DNA of 64,000 nt from Zwartia hollandica (GTDB lineage Bacteria; Pseudomonadota; Gammaproteobacteria; Burkholderiales; Burkholderiaceae_B), in NCBI RefSeq assembly GCF_019923725.1, contig NZ_JAHXRI010000006.1:248001-312000 (forward strand), in the 5' to 3' direction. Shown piece by piece: positions 52,910 through 63,383 of the stretch; the first letter of the stretch is position 1; each line of letters opens with the position of its first letter. Both the position numbers and the translations under genes were made by a program. A model generated the notes under the pieces. That model worked only from the letters and a program-made list of their open reading frames with translations. It was not told the origin of the DNA and did no database searches.

Positions 52910-53872
52910 TTACTTCAACAAACCAGCTTCTTTGTAAAACTTTTCAGCGCCTGGGTGGAAGGGAATTCCTGCGCCAACAACTGCATTTGCTGGTGTAATG
53001 AATTTACCCTTTGCATGGCCAGCAGCAAGCGCTTTCTGTGCCGCGTCAGAGTAAACAGCCTTCACGATTTGATAAACAACTGACTCTGGTTGCTTTGCTG
53101 ATGTCACCCACTGAGCGTTCACCGAGATCGTTTTGACCTCGCCGATTCCCTGGTAGGTTCCGGCCGCGATAGTGTCTGGCGTGAAGAAGCGCTGCTGACC
53201 ACGAAGCTTGTCAATCTCGGGTCCGACAATCGGCACCAGCTCAATACCGCCCGCACCTGTGGCCAACTCCGCAATTGCGGCAATTGGTGCGCCACCCACG
53301 ACAAAGAAAGCATCCAAGCCGCCGTCTTTCATTTTTTCACCGGCTTGGCTGTGCTTGAGGTATTCCGCCTTCACGTCTTTGTCTGTCATACCGTAGGCGC
53401 CCATAATCAAACGGACATCTACTAGCGTACCTGAGCCAGGCTCATCCATCGAAACGCGCTTGCCGCGCAGGTCGGCGACTGACTTAATGCCCGAGCCCTT
53501 TTTAACAACGAGATGAATGCTTTCAGGATACAGCGTTGCGATCAAACGCAAGTCTGCTGCTTTCGGCTTACCTTCAAAAGTTCCCGTGCCGCTAAACGCC
53601 CAGAAAGCAACGTCCGACTGACTAAAACCAGACTCAAGGGAGCCGCCCACGATGCCGTTTACGTTTGCAACCGAACCATTTGTCGCGACAGCCGAAGCAA
53701 CGAGCTTTCCGGGCTGTGTGACTAAGTTGCCGATCATGCCGCCAACTGGGTAATAGGTACCGCCAGTTCCACCCGTGCCGATACGGAAGAACTGTTGTGC
53801 CTGCACAGGCACCGCAACGGCGGCCATGACAGCAGCCGTGCTTAAAACTTTGATCCAGGATTTAAGTGACAT
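52910..53872 (-). CDS. TAXI-family TRAP transporter solute receptor
   Basis: A 320-residue periplasmic binding protein with signal peptide MSLKSWIKVLSTAAVMAAVAVPVQAQ. The TAXI signature appears in FFRIGTGGTGGTYYPVGGMIGNLV, followed by GSLESGFSQSDVAFWAFSG and DLRGKRVSMDEPGSGTLVD. GAGGAGTTTTCCC precedes the ATG. It lies 46 bases after the biotin carboxylase subunit gene on the same strand. The ligand is not known; some TAXI proteins bind glutamate or other carboxylates. Confidence 0.93.
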   Translation of the reverse strand: MSLKSWIKVLSTAAVMAAVAVPVQAQQFFRIGTGGTGGTYYPVGGMIGNLVTQPGKLVASAVATNGSVANVNGIVGGSLESGFSQSDVAFWAFSGTGTFEGKPKAADLRLIATLYPESIHLVVKKGSGIKSVADLRGKRVSMDEPGSGTLVDVRLIMGAYGMTDKDVKAEYLKHSQAGEKMKDGGLDAFFVVGGAPIAAIAELATGAGGIELVPIVGPEIDKLRGQQRFFTPDTIAAGTYQGIGEVKTISVNAQWVTSAKQPESVVYQIVKAVYSDAAQKALAAGHAKGKFITPANAVVGAGIPFHPGAEKFYKEAGLLK

Positions 53873-53918
53873 GGGAAAACTCCTCGTTAAAGACGTCTAA
53901 TTGTGACATAAAAATTCC

Positions 53919-55922
53919 TTACTGCTCCAGGCTGATTAATACTGCACCTTCAGCAACCTGCTCACCCACACCAAAATAAACATTTTCGACGACACCATCA
54001 ACGCCCGCGTTGATGGTGTGCTCCATTTTCATGGCTTCCATCACAAGCAGCGCTTGGCCGCGTTTCACTTTTTCACCCGCCTTCACCTCAATCGCAATGA
54101 TTTTTCCGGGCATTGGTGCAGTCAAGCTACCCGCGTGATCGGCCTCCGCCTGACCCGCACTCGCAAGCGGATCTTTCAAGGTAACCGTCTCACACTTGCC
54201 CGATACAAAGACATCAAAACGGTCCCCTTGGCGAACAACCGTTCCTGATACACGGCTGCTGCGCGTTAAGAGCGCTACGTGAAGCACGCTATCTACTCCG
54301 TTTGTCTGCGACGATATCTCAACGGCTACGCGCTCCGCACCGACGGTCAACGACGTCATGCCATCAGCCATATCGATCAACACCTCTTGTGCGCTCTCGC
54401 TGTCTTGAAAGCTCAACATGCGTCGATAACTTCCATCCACACGCCAGCCACAACGTTCAGCCCACGGATCGGTCGTCAGCGCACTTACTGCCTTTTCTTG
54501 TTCAAGCACCGCTGCGCAAGCCAGCAGCAATGCTTCTCGCGTCGCAGGAATCGGTGCCGGCAACAAAGTCTCTCGTCGTCGTTCAATGAGGCCTGTGTCT
54601 AGGTCGGCCTCGCCAAATGCCTCGTCCGCCATCAAGCGACTCAAGAACGCAACGTTCGTATGCACGCCCACTATTTGTGTTGCCGCGAGCGCGCGCAACA
54701 TACGTGCACGCGCCTGGTCTCGATTTGCACCGCGAACAATCAGCTTGGCGATCATCGGGTCGTAATAGGGGGAGATCGTATCGCCCGCGCGCACGCCACC
54801 GTCTACCCGAACATCCGCGTTGATAAAGGCTTCGTGATCTGGAAATTCCAAATGCACTAAACGACCGATAGATGGCAAAAAGTCTTTATCCCCATTTTCG
54901 GCATAGATGCGCGCTTCAATTGCGTGCCCACATCGTTGAAGCTCATCTTGCGTCTTTGGCAGACGCTCACCTGCTGCCACGCGCAACTGCCATTCAACCA
55001 AATCCATCCCCGTAATCATTTCCGTGACTGGATGCTCAACCTGTAGGCGGGTATTCATTTCCATAAAATAAAATCGCCCATCGGGTTCGGCAATAAACTC
55101 TACGGTGCCGGCACCAACGTAATTCACGGCGCGCGCTGCGGCAATTGCTGCCTCACCCATCTCTTGCCGACGCGCCTCGGTCATGCCCGGAGCAGGCGCC
55201 TCTTCGATTACCTTTTGATGGCGCCGCTGCACCGAACAATCGCGCTCAAATAAATATACATGTTGCTTATGCGTGTCAGAAAAAACTTGAATTTCAATAT
55301 GACGCGGTTTTTGTAAATAACGCTCAATCAAAACCTTATCGTCCCCAAAGCTTGCGGCGGCCTCTCGTTTGCAAGAGGCCAGTGCCGCAATGAAATCTTT
55401 GGCTTGCGTGACGATTCGCATTCCTTTGCCACCACCACCCGCACTCGCTTTAATCAAAACTGGGTAGCCCATCGTATCGGCTTGCTGTTGCAAAAATTCG
55501 GGCGCCTGTTCGTCACCGTGATACCCCGGAACAAGAGGCACGCCTGCCTTCTCCATCAAGGTCTTTGCGGCAGATTTGCTACCCATAGCGGCGATCGCTG
55601 ACGCGGGTGGGCCGACAAAACAAATACCTGCCTTAGCGCATGCGTGAGCAAAGGCTTCGTTCTCAGACAAGAACCCATACCCAGGATGAATCGCCTGCGC
55701 ACCATGCGCGAGCGCCACTCGCAAAATATCATCGGCCTTTAGATAACTTTCGCTTGCAGGCGCCGGCCCTAAGCGAACTGAAATATCGCATGCGGCCACG
55801 TGTTTTGATTCAGCGTCTGCATCGGAATACACAGCGATGGTTTTAATCCCAAGGCGACGTGCAGTCGCCGCAACACGGCACGCTATTTCACCTCGGTTCG
55901 CAATCAATAAAGTAGTAAACAC
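53919..55922 (-). CDS. Biotin-dependent acyl-CoA carboxylase, biotin-carrying subunit (methylcrotonyl-CoA type)
   Basis: The 667-residue alpha subunit combines biotin carboxylase (MFTTLLIANRGEIACRVAATARRLG; ATP-grasp segment KASAGGGGKGMRIV; FMEMNTRLQVEHPVTEMITG) with a C-terminal biotinyl domain holding the modified Lys in VMEAMKMEHTI. The length and the beta-subunit type fit 3-methylcrotonyl-CoA carboxylase of leucine breakdown; geranyl-CoA and propionyl-CoA carboxylases are alternatives. It starts 20 bases after the beta subunit gene and precedes the TAXI transporter. Confidence 0.9.
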   Translation of the reverse strand: MFTTLLIANRGEIACRVAATARRLGIKTIAVYSDADAESKHVAACDISVRLGPAPASESYLKADDILRVALAHGAQAIHPGYGFLSENEAFAHACAKAGICFVGPPASAIAAMGSKSAAKTLMEKAGVPLVPGYHGDEQAPEFLQQQADTMGYPVLIKASAGGGGKGMRIVTQAKDFIAALASCKREAAASFGDDKVLIERYLQKPRHIEIQVFSDTHKQHVYLFERDCSVQRRHQKVIEEAPAPGMTEARRQEMGEAAIAAARAVNYVGAGTVEFIAEPDGRFYFMEMNTRLQVEHPVTEMITGMDLVEWQLRVAAGERLPKTQDELQRCGHAIEARIYAENGDKDFLPSIGRLVHLEFPDHEAFINADVRVDGGVRAGDTISPYYDPMIAKLIVRGANRDQARARMLRALAATQIVGVHTNVAFLSRLMADEAFGEADLDTGLIERRRETLLPAPIPATREALLLACAAVLEQEKAVSALTTDPWAERCGWRVDGSYRRMLSFQDSESAQEVLIDMADGMTSLTVGAERVAVEISSQTNGVDSVLHVALLTRSSRVSGTVVRQGDRFDVFVSGKCETVTLKDPLASAGQAEADHAGSLTAPMPGKIIAIEVKAGEKVKRGQALLVMEAMKMEHTINAGVDGVVENVYFGVGEQVAEGAVLISLEQ

Positions 55923-55942
55923 TTTGATTCCTTATGGAGGTA

Positions 55943-57550
55943 TTACATGCGAAACACGCCGAAGCGTGTCTCGGGAATGGGGGCATTCATCGCAGCTGAC
56001 AAGCCCAGCGCTAAGACACGGCGGGTATCAGACGGGGCAATCACACCGTCGTCCCACAATCGTGCGCTTGCATAATAGGGATGGCCTTCACGCTCATACT
56101 GCTCGCGGATAGGCGCTTTAAATGCAGCTTCCTGCTCAGCACTCCACGCCTCACCCTTAGCCTCCATGCCCTCGCGTCGCACGGTCGCAAGAACGCTCGC
56201 CGCCTGCTCACCACCCATCACAGAGATACGTGCATTAGGCCACATCACCAATAAGCGCGGAGAGAATGCACGGCCACACATGCCGTAGTTTCCTGCGCCA
56301 AACGAGCCACCAATAATGACCGTAAATTTAGGTACGGCCGCAGTCGCGACAGCAGTCACCATTTTCGCGCCGTGGCGCGCAATGCCCTCGTTCTCGTACT
56401 TGCGGCCCACCATAAACCCAGTAATATTTTGCAAGAACACGAGTGGGATCTTGCGCTGTGCACACAACTCAATGAAGTGCGCACCCTTTTGTGCAGACTC
56501 TGAAAACAGAATCCCATTATTGGCCACAATGCCAACAGGCATGCCATGAATATGCGCAAATCCCGTCACAAGTGTTGTGCCAAACCGCGCTTTAAACTCA
56601 TCAAACGCTGAGTCATCCACGATACGCGCAATTATTTCGCGCACATCATAGGGCTTGCGCGTATCGAGCGGCACGATGCCATCAATTTCAGTCGGATCGT
56701 AGCGCGGGGGCTTAGCCGGCAACACGACCTGATCAATCGCCTTTTTGCGGTTAAGGTTTTTGACTGCATCACGCGCAAGCTGCAGTGCATGATGATCATC
56801 TGCGGCAAGATGATCTGCAACGCCAGACAGGCGGGTATGTACATCACCGCCGCCTAAATCTTCAGCACTGACTTCCTCGCCCGTCGCCGCCTTGACCAAC
56901 GGTGGGCCACCGAGAAAAATCGTTCCTTGATTACGCACAATGATGGACTCATCGCTCATCGCGGGAACGTATGCTCCGCCCGCGGTACAGGAGCCCATCA
57001 CCACAGCGATTTGTGCAATGCCCTGCGCGGACATATTTGCCTGGTTATAGAAGATGCGACCGAAGTGATCTCGATCTGGAAAAACATCTTCCTGTTGCGG
57101 CAGATTCGCGCCGCCAGAGTCCACAAGATAAATACACGGTAAATTATTCTGTAGCGCGATTTCTTGCGCACGCAAGTGCTTTTTAACCGTGAGCGGATAG
57201 TAAGTGCCGCCCTTAACCGTTGCATCGTTACACACAATCACACACTCGGTGCCCGATACGCGACCTATCCCCGTGATAATGCCCGCCGCTGGCGCATCCC
57301 CGTTATACATGCCGTGCGCGGCAAGGCCCGATAACTCCAAAAACGGCGTACCTGGATCAAGCAGCTTTTCAACACGCTCGCGTGGCAACAGCTTGCCGCG
57401 CGCGATATGCTTTTGCCGTGCCGCTTCACTTCCGCCAAGTGCTGTTTGTTGAAGAAGTATTTGCAGGCTTTTAACTTTTTCCTGCATCGCGGCTGCGTTT
57501 TCAGCAAAGGCGGGGGAACGGGTGTTAACTTGCGATTCAATGATGGGCAT
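55943..57550 (-). CDS. Acyl-CoA carboxylase carboxyltransferase subunit (methylcrotonyl-CoA type)
   Basis: The 535-residue beta subunit moves the carboxyl group from biotin to the acyl-CoA. Two crotonase-like halves are visible: [28 protein letters not shown] and [27 protein letters not shown] in the first, [28 protein letters not shown] and [20 protein letters not shown] in the second. Length and motifs match LiuB/MccB. No isovaleryl-CoA dehydrogenase or hydroxymethylglutaryl-CoA lyase gene is in the window. Divergent from the MBL-fold gene. Confidence 0.9.
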   Translation of the reverse strand: MPIIESQVNTRSPAFAENAAAMQEKVKSLQILLQQTALGGSEAARQKHIARGKLLPRERVEKLLDPGTPFLELSGLAAHGMYNGDAPAAGIITGIGRVSGTECVIVCNDATVKGGTYYPLTVKKHLRAQEIALQNNLPCIYLVDSGGANLPQQEDVFPDRDHFGRIFYNQANMSAQGIAQIAVVMGSCTAGGAYVPAMSDESIIVRNQGTIFLGGPPLVKAATGEEVSAEDLGGGDVHTRLSGVADHLAADDHHALQLARDAVKNLNRKKAIDQVVLPAKPPRYDPTEIDGIVPLDTRKPYDVREIIARIVDDSAFDEFKARFGTTLVTGFAHIHGMPVGIVANNGILFSESAQKGAHFIELCAQRKIPLVFLQNITGFMVGRKYENEGIARHGAKMVTAVATAAVPKFTVIIGGSFGAGNYGMCGRAFSPRLLVMWPNARISVMGGEQAASVLATVRREGMEAKGEAWSAEQEAAFKAPIREQYEREGHPYYASARLWDDGVIAPSDTRRVLALGLSAAMNAPIPETRFGVFRM

Positions 57551-57648
57551 ACACTGCCTTTATTCGGTTGTGTTGGCGCATGACAGTTTAAGTCAATGTA
57601 ACTTATGATGCCCGTTATAAGACGTAAAAGTCCGGAGACTCTCGCTAT

Positions 57649-58704
57649 ATGAACCCCCTTGAACATCAACTGCAGTATCCCTTCGGCGATGCCCTGCCTA
57701 AACCCGGCTCGACGATGGAGCTTGCGCCAGGCTTACGCTGGATACGTATGCCCCTGCCTTTTGCACTGGATCACATTAATTTATGGCTGCTGCGCGATTA
57801 CATCGACGGCAAACAAGGCTGGACCATCGTCGACTGCGGCATAAGCCGTGACGAAGTCAAGACGCTATGGGCAAAGCTGTTCAAAACGCAATTAGAAGGG
57901 CTACCTGTCTTGCGGGTCATCGTTACGCATATGCATCCGGATCATGTAGGTTTGGCCAGCTGGCTCTGCGAACAATGGGATGCACCACTATTCATGAGCA
58001 TGACCGACTACATGACCGCCAAGCTCTGGACTGTAAGCAAAGGTGGCGCCTCCGGTGGTGAAAGCGCAGCGCGTCACCTTGGGCGTCATGGCATGGTCGA
58101 TCCAGACGCCTTGGAGCAAGTGCGTGAGCGCGCTAGCTACTATCCGAGTCTTGTTCCAAGCATGCCTGCGTCCTATGTCCGCCTACTTCACGGCAGCAAA
58201 CTCAAGATCAATGGTCATGTGTGGGAAGGCATTGTCGGCTATGGCCACGCTCCTGAACATATAGCGCTCTACTGCGCAGACCTGAATGTTTTGATTTCAG
58301 GTGATATGGTTTTGCCGCGGATCTCAACCAATATAAGCGTGTTCGACTATGAGCCACTGAGCAATCCCTTGCCACTTTATTTAAATTCACTGAATGCCTT
58401 TAATCATCTGCCCGCGGACACTCTTGTGCTGCCTTCGCATGGCAAACCTTTTACAGGTCTACACGAGCGTATCGCGCAACAACATGCCCACCACGCCGAG
58501 CGATTAGACGAGGTGCTCGCTGCCTGTGCCACACCTCAGTCAACCACTGACATTCTGCCAGTAATGTTTAAACGTAAGCTCGACTTACACCAAACTACGT
58601 TTGCAATGGGCGAAGCCCTTGCACACTTGCACGCGCTGTACTTTGAAGAAAAACTTTCGCGTTCGCTAGATGCGGACGGCATAATTCGTTTCAAGAAAAT
58701 CTAG
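57649..58704 (+). CDS. MBL-fold metallohydrolase
   Basis: A 351-residue metallo-beta-lactamase-fold protein. The metal site HMHPDHVGLASWL (HXHXDH), a later GYGHAPEHIALYCADLNVLISGDMV and VLPSHGKPFTGLHERI are conserved. The C-terminal helix region resembles LACTB2- or glyoxalase-II-like proteins, but the substrate is unresolved. It is divergent from the carboxylase genes across 98 bases and lies 26 bases before the metC-like gene, so the pair may be cotranscribed. Confidence 0.87.
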   Translation: MNPLEHQLQYPFGDALPKPGSTMELAPGLRWIRMPLPFALDHINLWLLRDYIDGKQGWTIVDCGISRDEVKTLWAKLFKTQLEGLPVLRVIVTHMHPDHVGLASWLCEQWDAPLFMSMTDYMTAKLWTVSKGGASGGESAARHLGRHGMVDPDALEQVRERASYYPSLVPSMPASYVRLLHGSKLKINGHVWEGIVGYGHAPEHIALYCADLNVLISGDMVLPRISTNISVFDYEPLSNPLPLYLNSLNAFNHLPADTLVLPSHGKPFTGLHERIAQQHAHHAERLDEVLAACATPQSTTDILPVMFKRKLDLHQTTFAMGEALAHLHALYFEEKLSRSLDADGIIRFKKI

Positions 58705-58730
58705 CCCACCCCTGTTTAAAAGGACGCGTC

Positions 58731-59918
58731 GTGACTACGCATCATCTCGATACTAAACTGCTTCATATCGGCAGTGCTCCGTTTGATCCCGAAACCGGCA
58801 CAGCACCCGTTAATCTTCCTTCGATGCGAACCAGCACAGTCCGCTTTGAAAATCTCGCCGCACTCGAACGAGTCTTTGCCAAACGTGCTGCAGGTGAGCG
58901 CGCGATCAGCTACGGTCGTTCTGGCATGGACACACACCGTGCACTCGAAGAAGTCTTCATGCAACTCGAAGGCGGCACCTACTGCGTGCTCGCGCCCTCA
59001 GGGATGGCAGCAATCAACATTGCTTTCTTGGGTATTCTAAAAACCGGTGACCATGTGCTTGTCTGCGACGGCGTCTACGGCCCCGTCCGTAACTTGGACC
59101 GCGCCTTACTCAAAGGCCTGGGAATTTCTGTCACATACTTCGCGGCACAAGACGATCTTGACGCGCTCATTACGCCAGAAACAAAAATGATTTATGTCGA
59201 GTCGCCAGGTTCACTCCTGTTTGAAATGCTCGACCTTCCCGCGATGGCTGCCGTCGCAAAACGACATGGTGTCTTGCTCGCAACAGATAACACCTGGGGT
59301 TCTGGATACATCTATCGCCCCTTGGCCTTGGGCGCTGATATCTCTGTCGTGGCTGGCACAAAATACGTTGCTGGGCACTCCGATGTGATGCTCGGCGCTG
59401 TTGTCGCCAAAGACGAGTCCGTTGCTGCACGGCTACATTCGGCCCAATATGCCATGGGTAACTCCATTAGTGCGGATGATGCCTGGCTCGCCTTGCGGGG
59501 TGTAAAAACCATGGCTGTGCGTATGCCGCAACACGCGATTAACGCCTTGAAAGTTTGTGCGTTTTTTGATGCGCAGCCTTACGTCGCCAAGATCTTTAAT
59601 CCTGCCTGGCATAAAGACGCAGGCTATGCGCTATGGCAACGAGACTGTACTGGCGCCAATGGGATGTTGTCCGTTGAGCTCAAGTGCTCACCGGACGCAG
59701 CAAAGGCTTACGTCGATGCACTAACGCTGTTTGGAATTGGATTTTCTTGGGGAGGCTACGAAAGCCTGGTGCAATGGGTCGATCCAGGCACACTCGCCGC
59801 GCACACTTATTGGAAGCACAGTCCGAATGCCTTGCTGCGCTTTCATATCGGACTTGAGGACATCGACGACTTAATCGACGACCTCAAGCAGGCCGCCAAC
59901 TACTTGCCACGCACCTGA
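58731..59918 (+). CDS. metC: Cystathionine beta-lyase (PLP Cys/Met metabolism family)
   Basis: A 395-residue PLP enzyme that cleaves cystathionine to homocysteine. The PLP lysine lies in VVAGTKYVAGHSDVMLGAV; YGRSGMDTHRALEE and the phosphate-binding LAPSGMAAINIAFL are conserved, and DNTWGSGYIYRPLALGAD marks the MetC-type subgroup. The start is GTG 58731 after AAAGGACGCGTC. Its end overlaps the end of dsbA (converging) by 19 bases. Confidence 0.9.
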   Translation: MTTHHLDTKLLHIGSAPFDPETGTAPVNLPSMRTSTVRFENLAALERVFAKRAAGERAISYGRSGMDTHRALEEVFMQLEGGTYCVLAPSGMAAINIAFLGILKTGDHVLVCDGVYGPVRNLDRALLKGLGISVTYFAAQDDLDALITPETKMIYVESPGSLLFEMLDLPAMAAVAKRHGVLLATDNTWGSGYIYRPLALGADISVVAGTKYVAGHSDVMLGAVVAKDESVAARLHSAQYAMGNSISADDAWLALRGVKTMAVRMPQHAINALKVCAFFDAQPYVAKIFNPAWHKDAGYALWQRDCTGANGMLSVELKCSPDAAKAYVDALTLFGIGFSWGGYESLVQWVDPGTLAAHTYWKHSPNALLRFHIGLEDIDDLIDDLKQAANYLPRT

Positions 59919-60532
59919 GTAATCAAGCTGTTCGCAACATCGATGGTTTCTTGGTAACCACCGGCCTCCGAGGGCGAGGTCACAAAACGACCCGCCACCG
60001 ACATAGTCGGTGTACCTTGCACACGGTAGGCTGTGACTAGCTGATCAGCACGGCCCGCTTTGGACGACACGCCAAAGGACTCAAACGCCGCCTCAAATTT
60101 TGCACGATCAACGCCCTGCGAAGCAATCCAAGTTGTGATCTCTGCTTTTGTGAACAGCCGCTTTTTCTGTTCATGAATCGCATCAAATACTTTCATGTGC
60201 AAGTCGAGACGATCCATCGCCTCAAGCGTATAGTACAAGCGCTGCAAGGGCTTCATGCTCGCGTTAAATGCCACAGGTACATGTTTAACAACAACATCTG
60301 CGGGTACCGTCTTCATCCATTTTTGCAACATCGGTTCAATGACGGCGCAATGTGAACACGCATATGAGAAAAACTCTTGGACTTCAATTTTTCCGGGTTC
60401 GGTTGGTTGCGCCGGACTCAACTCAAGATACTTAGATTTAGCCGGCGCGGCGCTTTGCGCGTGACTCGCAGCGGTGAACGACAGCAACATCAGGCTTGCC
60501 ATCGCAAGTAGTGCTTTTGAAAAAAGTTTCAT
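59900..60532 (-). CDS. dsbA: Thiol:disulfide interchange protein DsbA
   Basis: A 210-residue periplasmic oxidase of protein thiols. Signal peptide MKLFSKALLAMASLMLLSFTAASHAQ; thioredoxin fold with an inserted helical domain; catalytic motif CSHC in EFFSYACSHCAVIEP, where the usual DsbA reads CPHC. The cis-Pro loop is VQGTPTMSVAGRF. ATG 60532 is chosen over TTG 60583, which would add 17 residues before the signal peptide. It follows the SPOR gene by 64 bases. Confidence 0.92.
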   Translation of the reverse strand: MKLFSKALLAMASLMLLSFTAASHAQSAAPAKSKYLELSPAQPTEPGKIEVQEFFSYACSHCAVIEPMLQKWMKTVPADVVVKHVPVAFNASMKPLQRLYYTLEAMDRLDLHMKVFDAIHEQKKRLFTKAEITTWIASQGVDRAKFEAAFESFGVSSKAGRADQLVTAYRVQGTPTMSVAGRFVTSPSEAGGYQETIDVANSLITQVRGK

Positions 60533-60596
60533 ATCTGAATGATCCTTAAAAGGTTCTAGCGCCAAGCAGGCCGCATCGCACACCCGCTCGCCTCTA

Positions 60597-61259
60597 CTAC
60601 TGTCGGACTACTGCTGTTGGAATTTTTTCCTGGCCCAACTTTGTACGAATTTGATTCATGTCATCAATCCGCGCAAAAGGGCCAACACGGACACGGTTCA
60701 CTTGCAACCCGTTCACCTCGGCACGTTGGATTTCTACTGGCATGCCCAACAACAAGATTCTCGCTCGCAAGGACTCGGCATCTTCAAGGACGCGAAACGA
60801 GCCAACCTGCAAGAAATAAGGCCCGCCGGTTGCAGCCGCCGTTTGTGACTGACTCGGCGGCGGCGGCAACGGTTCGGCCTTCGGACGTGGATTCACGTTT
60901 GCCCCTCCGCTTGCGGCTGGCGCTGTCGGCGTCAAGGTAGCAATCAAAGAACCTAGTGCATCGCCACCAGTTGGTGCCGGCGCGCTCGTTGAAGGCATCG
61001 TACCGGCTACCGGGGCAAGCGGCTCCGTGGCGGCCGAAGAAGTACCTCTATCACGACCTCCCATTCCCGCGTTCGGATCTGGCGCTTGACGCGGATCCGG
61101 TGCACCTGGCGCATCAGGCGTGCGGCTAGCCTTGTCATAAAAGGGCATAGGCGCTTTAACAACGTAATAGGCAACACCGGCGGCAACCATCAAGCCGATG
61201 ACTAAGCCCGCCAGCAGGCCATATAACGTACTTCCACCAGACGACTTATGTTTTGCCAT
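60597..61259 (-). CDS. SPOR-domain membrane protein (FtsN-like)
   Basis: A 220-residue protein with a short basic cytosolic start (MAKHKSSGG), one membrane helix (LYGLLAGLVIGLMVAAGVAYYVV), a long Pro/Ala/Gly-rich linker and a C-terminal SPOR domain from about residue 148 (FLQVGSFRVLEDAESLRARILLLG). SPOR domains bind denuded glycan strands at the septum, so a cell-division role like FtsN is likely. The argS gene ends 10 bases before its start, an arrangement frequent in beta-proteobacteria. Confidence 0.9.
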   Translation of the reverse strand: MAKHKSSGGSTLYGLLAGLVIGLMVAAGVAYYVVKAPMPFYDKASRTPDAPGAPDPRQAPDPNAGMGGRDRGTSSAATEPLAPVAGTMPSTSAPAPTGGDALGSLIATLTPTAPAASGGANVNPRPKAEPLPPPPSQSQTAAATGGPYFLQVGSFRVLEDAESLRARILLLGMPVEIQRAEVNGLQVNRVRVGPFARIDDMNQIRTKLGQEKIPTAVVRQ

Positions 61260-61269
61260 GTTGTGTCTC

Positions 61270-62955
61270 TTACATCCTCTCAGGTGCAGATACGCCCAAC
61301 AACTCTAAACCATTTGCAATCACTTGGCGCGTTGCATCCGCCAAACGCAACCGTGCGTGCTTGAGCGCAACGTCGTCAACCAGCACTCGCTCAGCGTTAT
61401 ACCAACCGTGAAAATCCGCAGCACAGTCTCTTAGCCAAAACGCCACCAAGTGCGGCGACAACTCGAGCGCCGCCTGCGACACCAACGCCGGAAACTCAGC
61501 TAGACGCTGCATCAGCGCAAGCTCTGACGGTGCCTGCAACAGATCAACGGATGCCGCATGTAGCTGTGCTACGGACAAACCAGCTTGCGACAGCATTGAA
61601 CAAATGCGCGCGTGCGCGTACTGAATATAGTAGACAGGGTTCTCTTCGCTTTGCGATCTCGCTAAATCAACATCAAAAACAAACTCGGTATCGGCACGGC
61701 GCTGTATCAAAAAGAATCGCACCGCATCACGGCCCACCCATTCGATCAAATCACGCATCGTCACATAGCTGCCCGCGCGCTTAGAGATCTTGACCTCTTC
61801 GCCGCCACGGATGACCTTCACCATCTTGTGTAAGACATACGCTGGATAATCAGCAGGAATGCCTAGACTTAACGCTTGTAACCCCGCGCGCACCCGCGCA
61901 ATGGTGCCGTGATGATCACTACCTTGAATGTTGATTGCGCGTGTAAAGCCACGCTCCCATTTTGTAACGTGATACGCCACATCTGGAACAAAATACGTGT
62001 AACCACCTTCAGACTTCCGCATGACGCGGTCTTTATCGTCACCGGTTCCTAGCTCGGTGGTGCGCAGCCACAATGCACCCTCGCTTTCATAGGTGTGGCC
62101 ACTAGCAACCAATTGATTCACGGTGTTTTCTACGCGTCCCGAGGTATAGAGCGAACTCTCGAGATAGTAACGATCAAACGCCAAACCAAATGCCTGTAAA
62201 TCTAAGTCTTGTTCATGCCGTAAATACGTAACGGCAAAGCGACGAATGTTATCCAAATCGTCAAGATTGCCATTGGCGAGCACCGGCTCGCCATCACTCG
62301 CGTTCGCACTCGCCTTCGCGGCAAATTCTTTCGCGATGTCAGCGATGTACTCACCCTTGTAGCCATCTGCGGGATAGCCAGGCGAGTCTGTGCTGACACC
62401 TTGTGCGCGTGCCTGCACGCTGATGGCAAGATTCTGGATCTGATTGCCCGCATCGTTGTAATAAAACTCGCGGCTCACGTCAAAACCACTTGCGTCAAAC
62501 AGACGGCAAAGAGCATCGCCTAACGCAGCTTGGCGCGCATGGCCAACATGCAATGGGCCCGTCGGATTCGCGGACACGAACTCAACCAACACTTTTTGCT
62601 CTTTGCGTGGTGCGCGGCCATACGCATCGCCAAGCTGCGCGATCAGCGGCAATACAGCGCTGCGTGCGGCATGGGTCAGTCTGAAGTTAATAAACCCTGG
62701 GCCCGCTAGCTCGGCTTGCGCAATAATGGCTGTTGCGTTGGGATCGCCCATCAGCGCATCAACGATGGCCTGCGCTAATTCGCGCGGGTTGCGTTTTGCT
62801 GGTTTGGCGAGTTGCATCGCAATGTTGGTGGCCAGGTCTCCGTGGGCAGCGACTTTCGGCCGCTCAAGGACTATCGTTGGTTCTGCCTCAGGCAGAACGC
62901 CGGCTACAGCCTTTTTCAGGCAAGAAATGAGAGTGTTTTGTTGCTCGAGGAGCAT
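61270..62955 (-). CDS. argS: Arginyl-tRNA synthetase
   Basis: A class I synthetase of 561 residues. The HIGH motif is in [24 protein letters not shown]; the arginyl N-terminal domain (about residues 1-100) and the C-terminal anticodon-binding DALR domain ([11 protein letters not shown] onward) are present, ending [13 protein letters not shown]. The segment [22 protein letters not shown] takes the place of the KMSKS loop. It is first in argS-SPOR-dsbA and divergent from the DUF1840 gene. Confidence 0.96.
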   Translation of the reverse strand: MLLEQQNTLISCLKKAVAGVLPEAEPTIVLERPKVAAHGDLATNIAMQLAKPAKRNPRELAQAIVDALMGDPNATAIIAQAELAGPGFINFRLTHAARSAVLPLIAQLGDAYGRAPRKEQKVLVEFVSANPTGPLHVGHARQAALGDALCRLFDASGFDVSREFYYNDAGNQIQNLAISVQARAQGVSTDSPGYPADGYKGEYIADIAKEFAAKASANASDGEPVLANGNLDDLDNIRRFAVTYLRHEQDLDLQAFGLAFDRYYLESSLYTSGRVENTVNQLVASGHTYESEGALWLRTTELGTGDDKDRVMRKSEGGYTYFVPDVAYHVTKWERGFTRAINIQGSDHHGTIARVRAGLQALSLGIPADYPAYVLHKMVKVIRGGEEVKISKRAGSYVTMRDLIEWVGRDAVRFFLIQRRADTEFVFDVDLARSQSEENPVYYIQYAHARICSMLSQAGLSVAQLHAASVDLLQAPSELALMQRLAEFPALVSQAALELSPHLVAFWLRDCAADFHGWYNAERVLVDDVALKHARLRLADATRQVIANGLELLGVSAPERM

Positions 62956-63040
62956 GGGCGTAAAAGACGACAGGTTGAAGCCTCAAATCATAGCCTGAAT
63001 TATGTATTACATTGACTCAACACTTAATAAAGGAGTCGCT

Positions 63041-63376
63041 ATGCTTGTTACCTTTAGCAGCAAAGCTGGTGCCGATGTCCTGATGCTGTCCCAGCATGCC
63101 AAACCAGTTTTGAAAATCGTCGGCAAGCTCACTGGTCCTGAGCTTGAAAGTCGTGGTGTGTGGATGCCTGAACAGCTTGATGAGGCCATCACGCTCCTAG
63201 AGGCAGCCATCGCTCAGGAAAAATCGGTAACTGTTGACGAAGATCCGGATGAGCCGCTTCATCCGCTGGCCCAAGCCGTTAGTTTGCGCCAACGATCCTT
63301 CACCTTGCTTGATTTATTTCGACGTGCACAGCAAAAAAAGGTTCCCGTGCTATGGGAAGCTGGTTCTGCTTGGTAG
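63041..63376 (+). CDS. DUF1840 protein
   Basis: A 111-residue protein starting MLVTFSSKAGADVLMLSQHAKPVLKIVGK and ending with a helical segment RQRSFTLLDLFRRAQQKKVPVLWE, which matches DUF1840, a family of unknown function common in Burkholderiales. AAAGGAGTCGCT precedes ATG 63041. The stop is seven bases from that of the converging alcohol dehydrogenase gene. Confidence 0.88.
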   Translation: MLVTFSSKAGADVLMLSQHAKPVLKIVGKLTGPELESRGVWMPEQLDEAITLLEAAIAQEKSVTVDEDPDEPLHPLAQAVSLRQRSFTLLDLFRRAQQKKVPVLWEAGSAW

Positions 63377-63383
63377 CTTGAGG

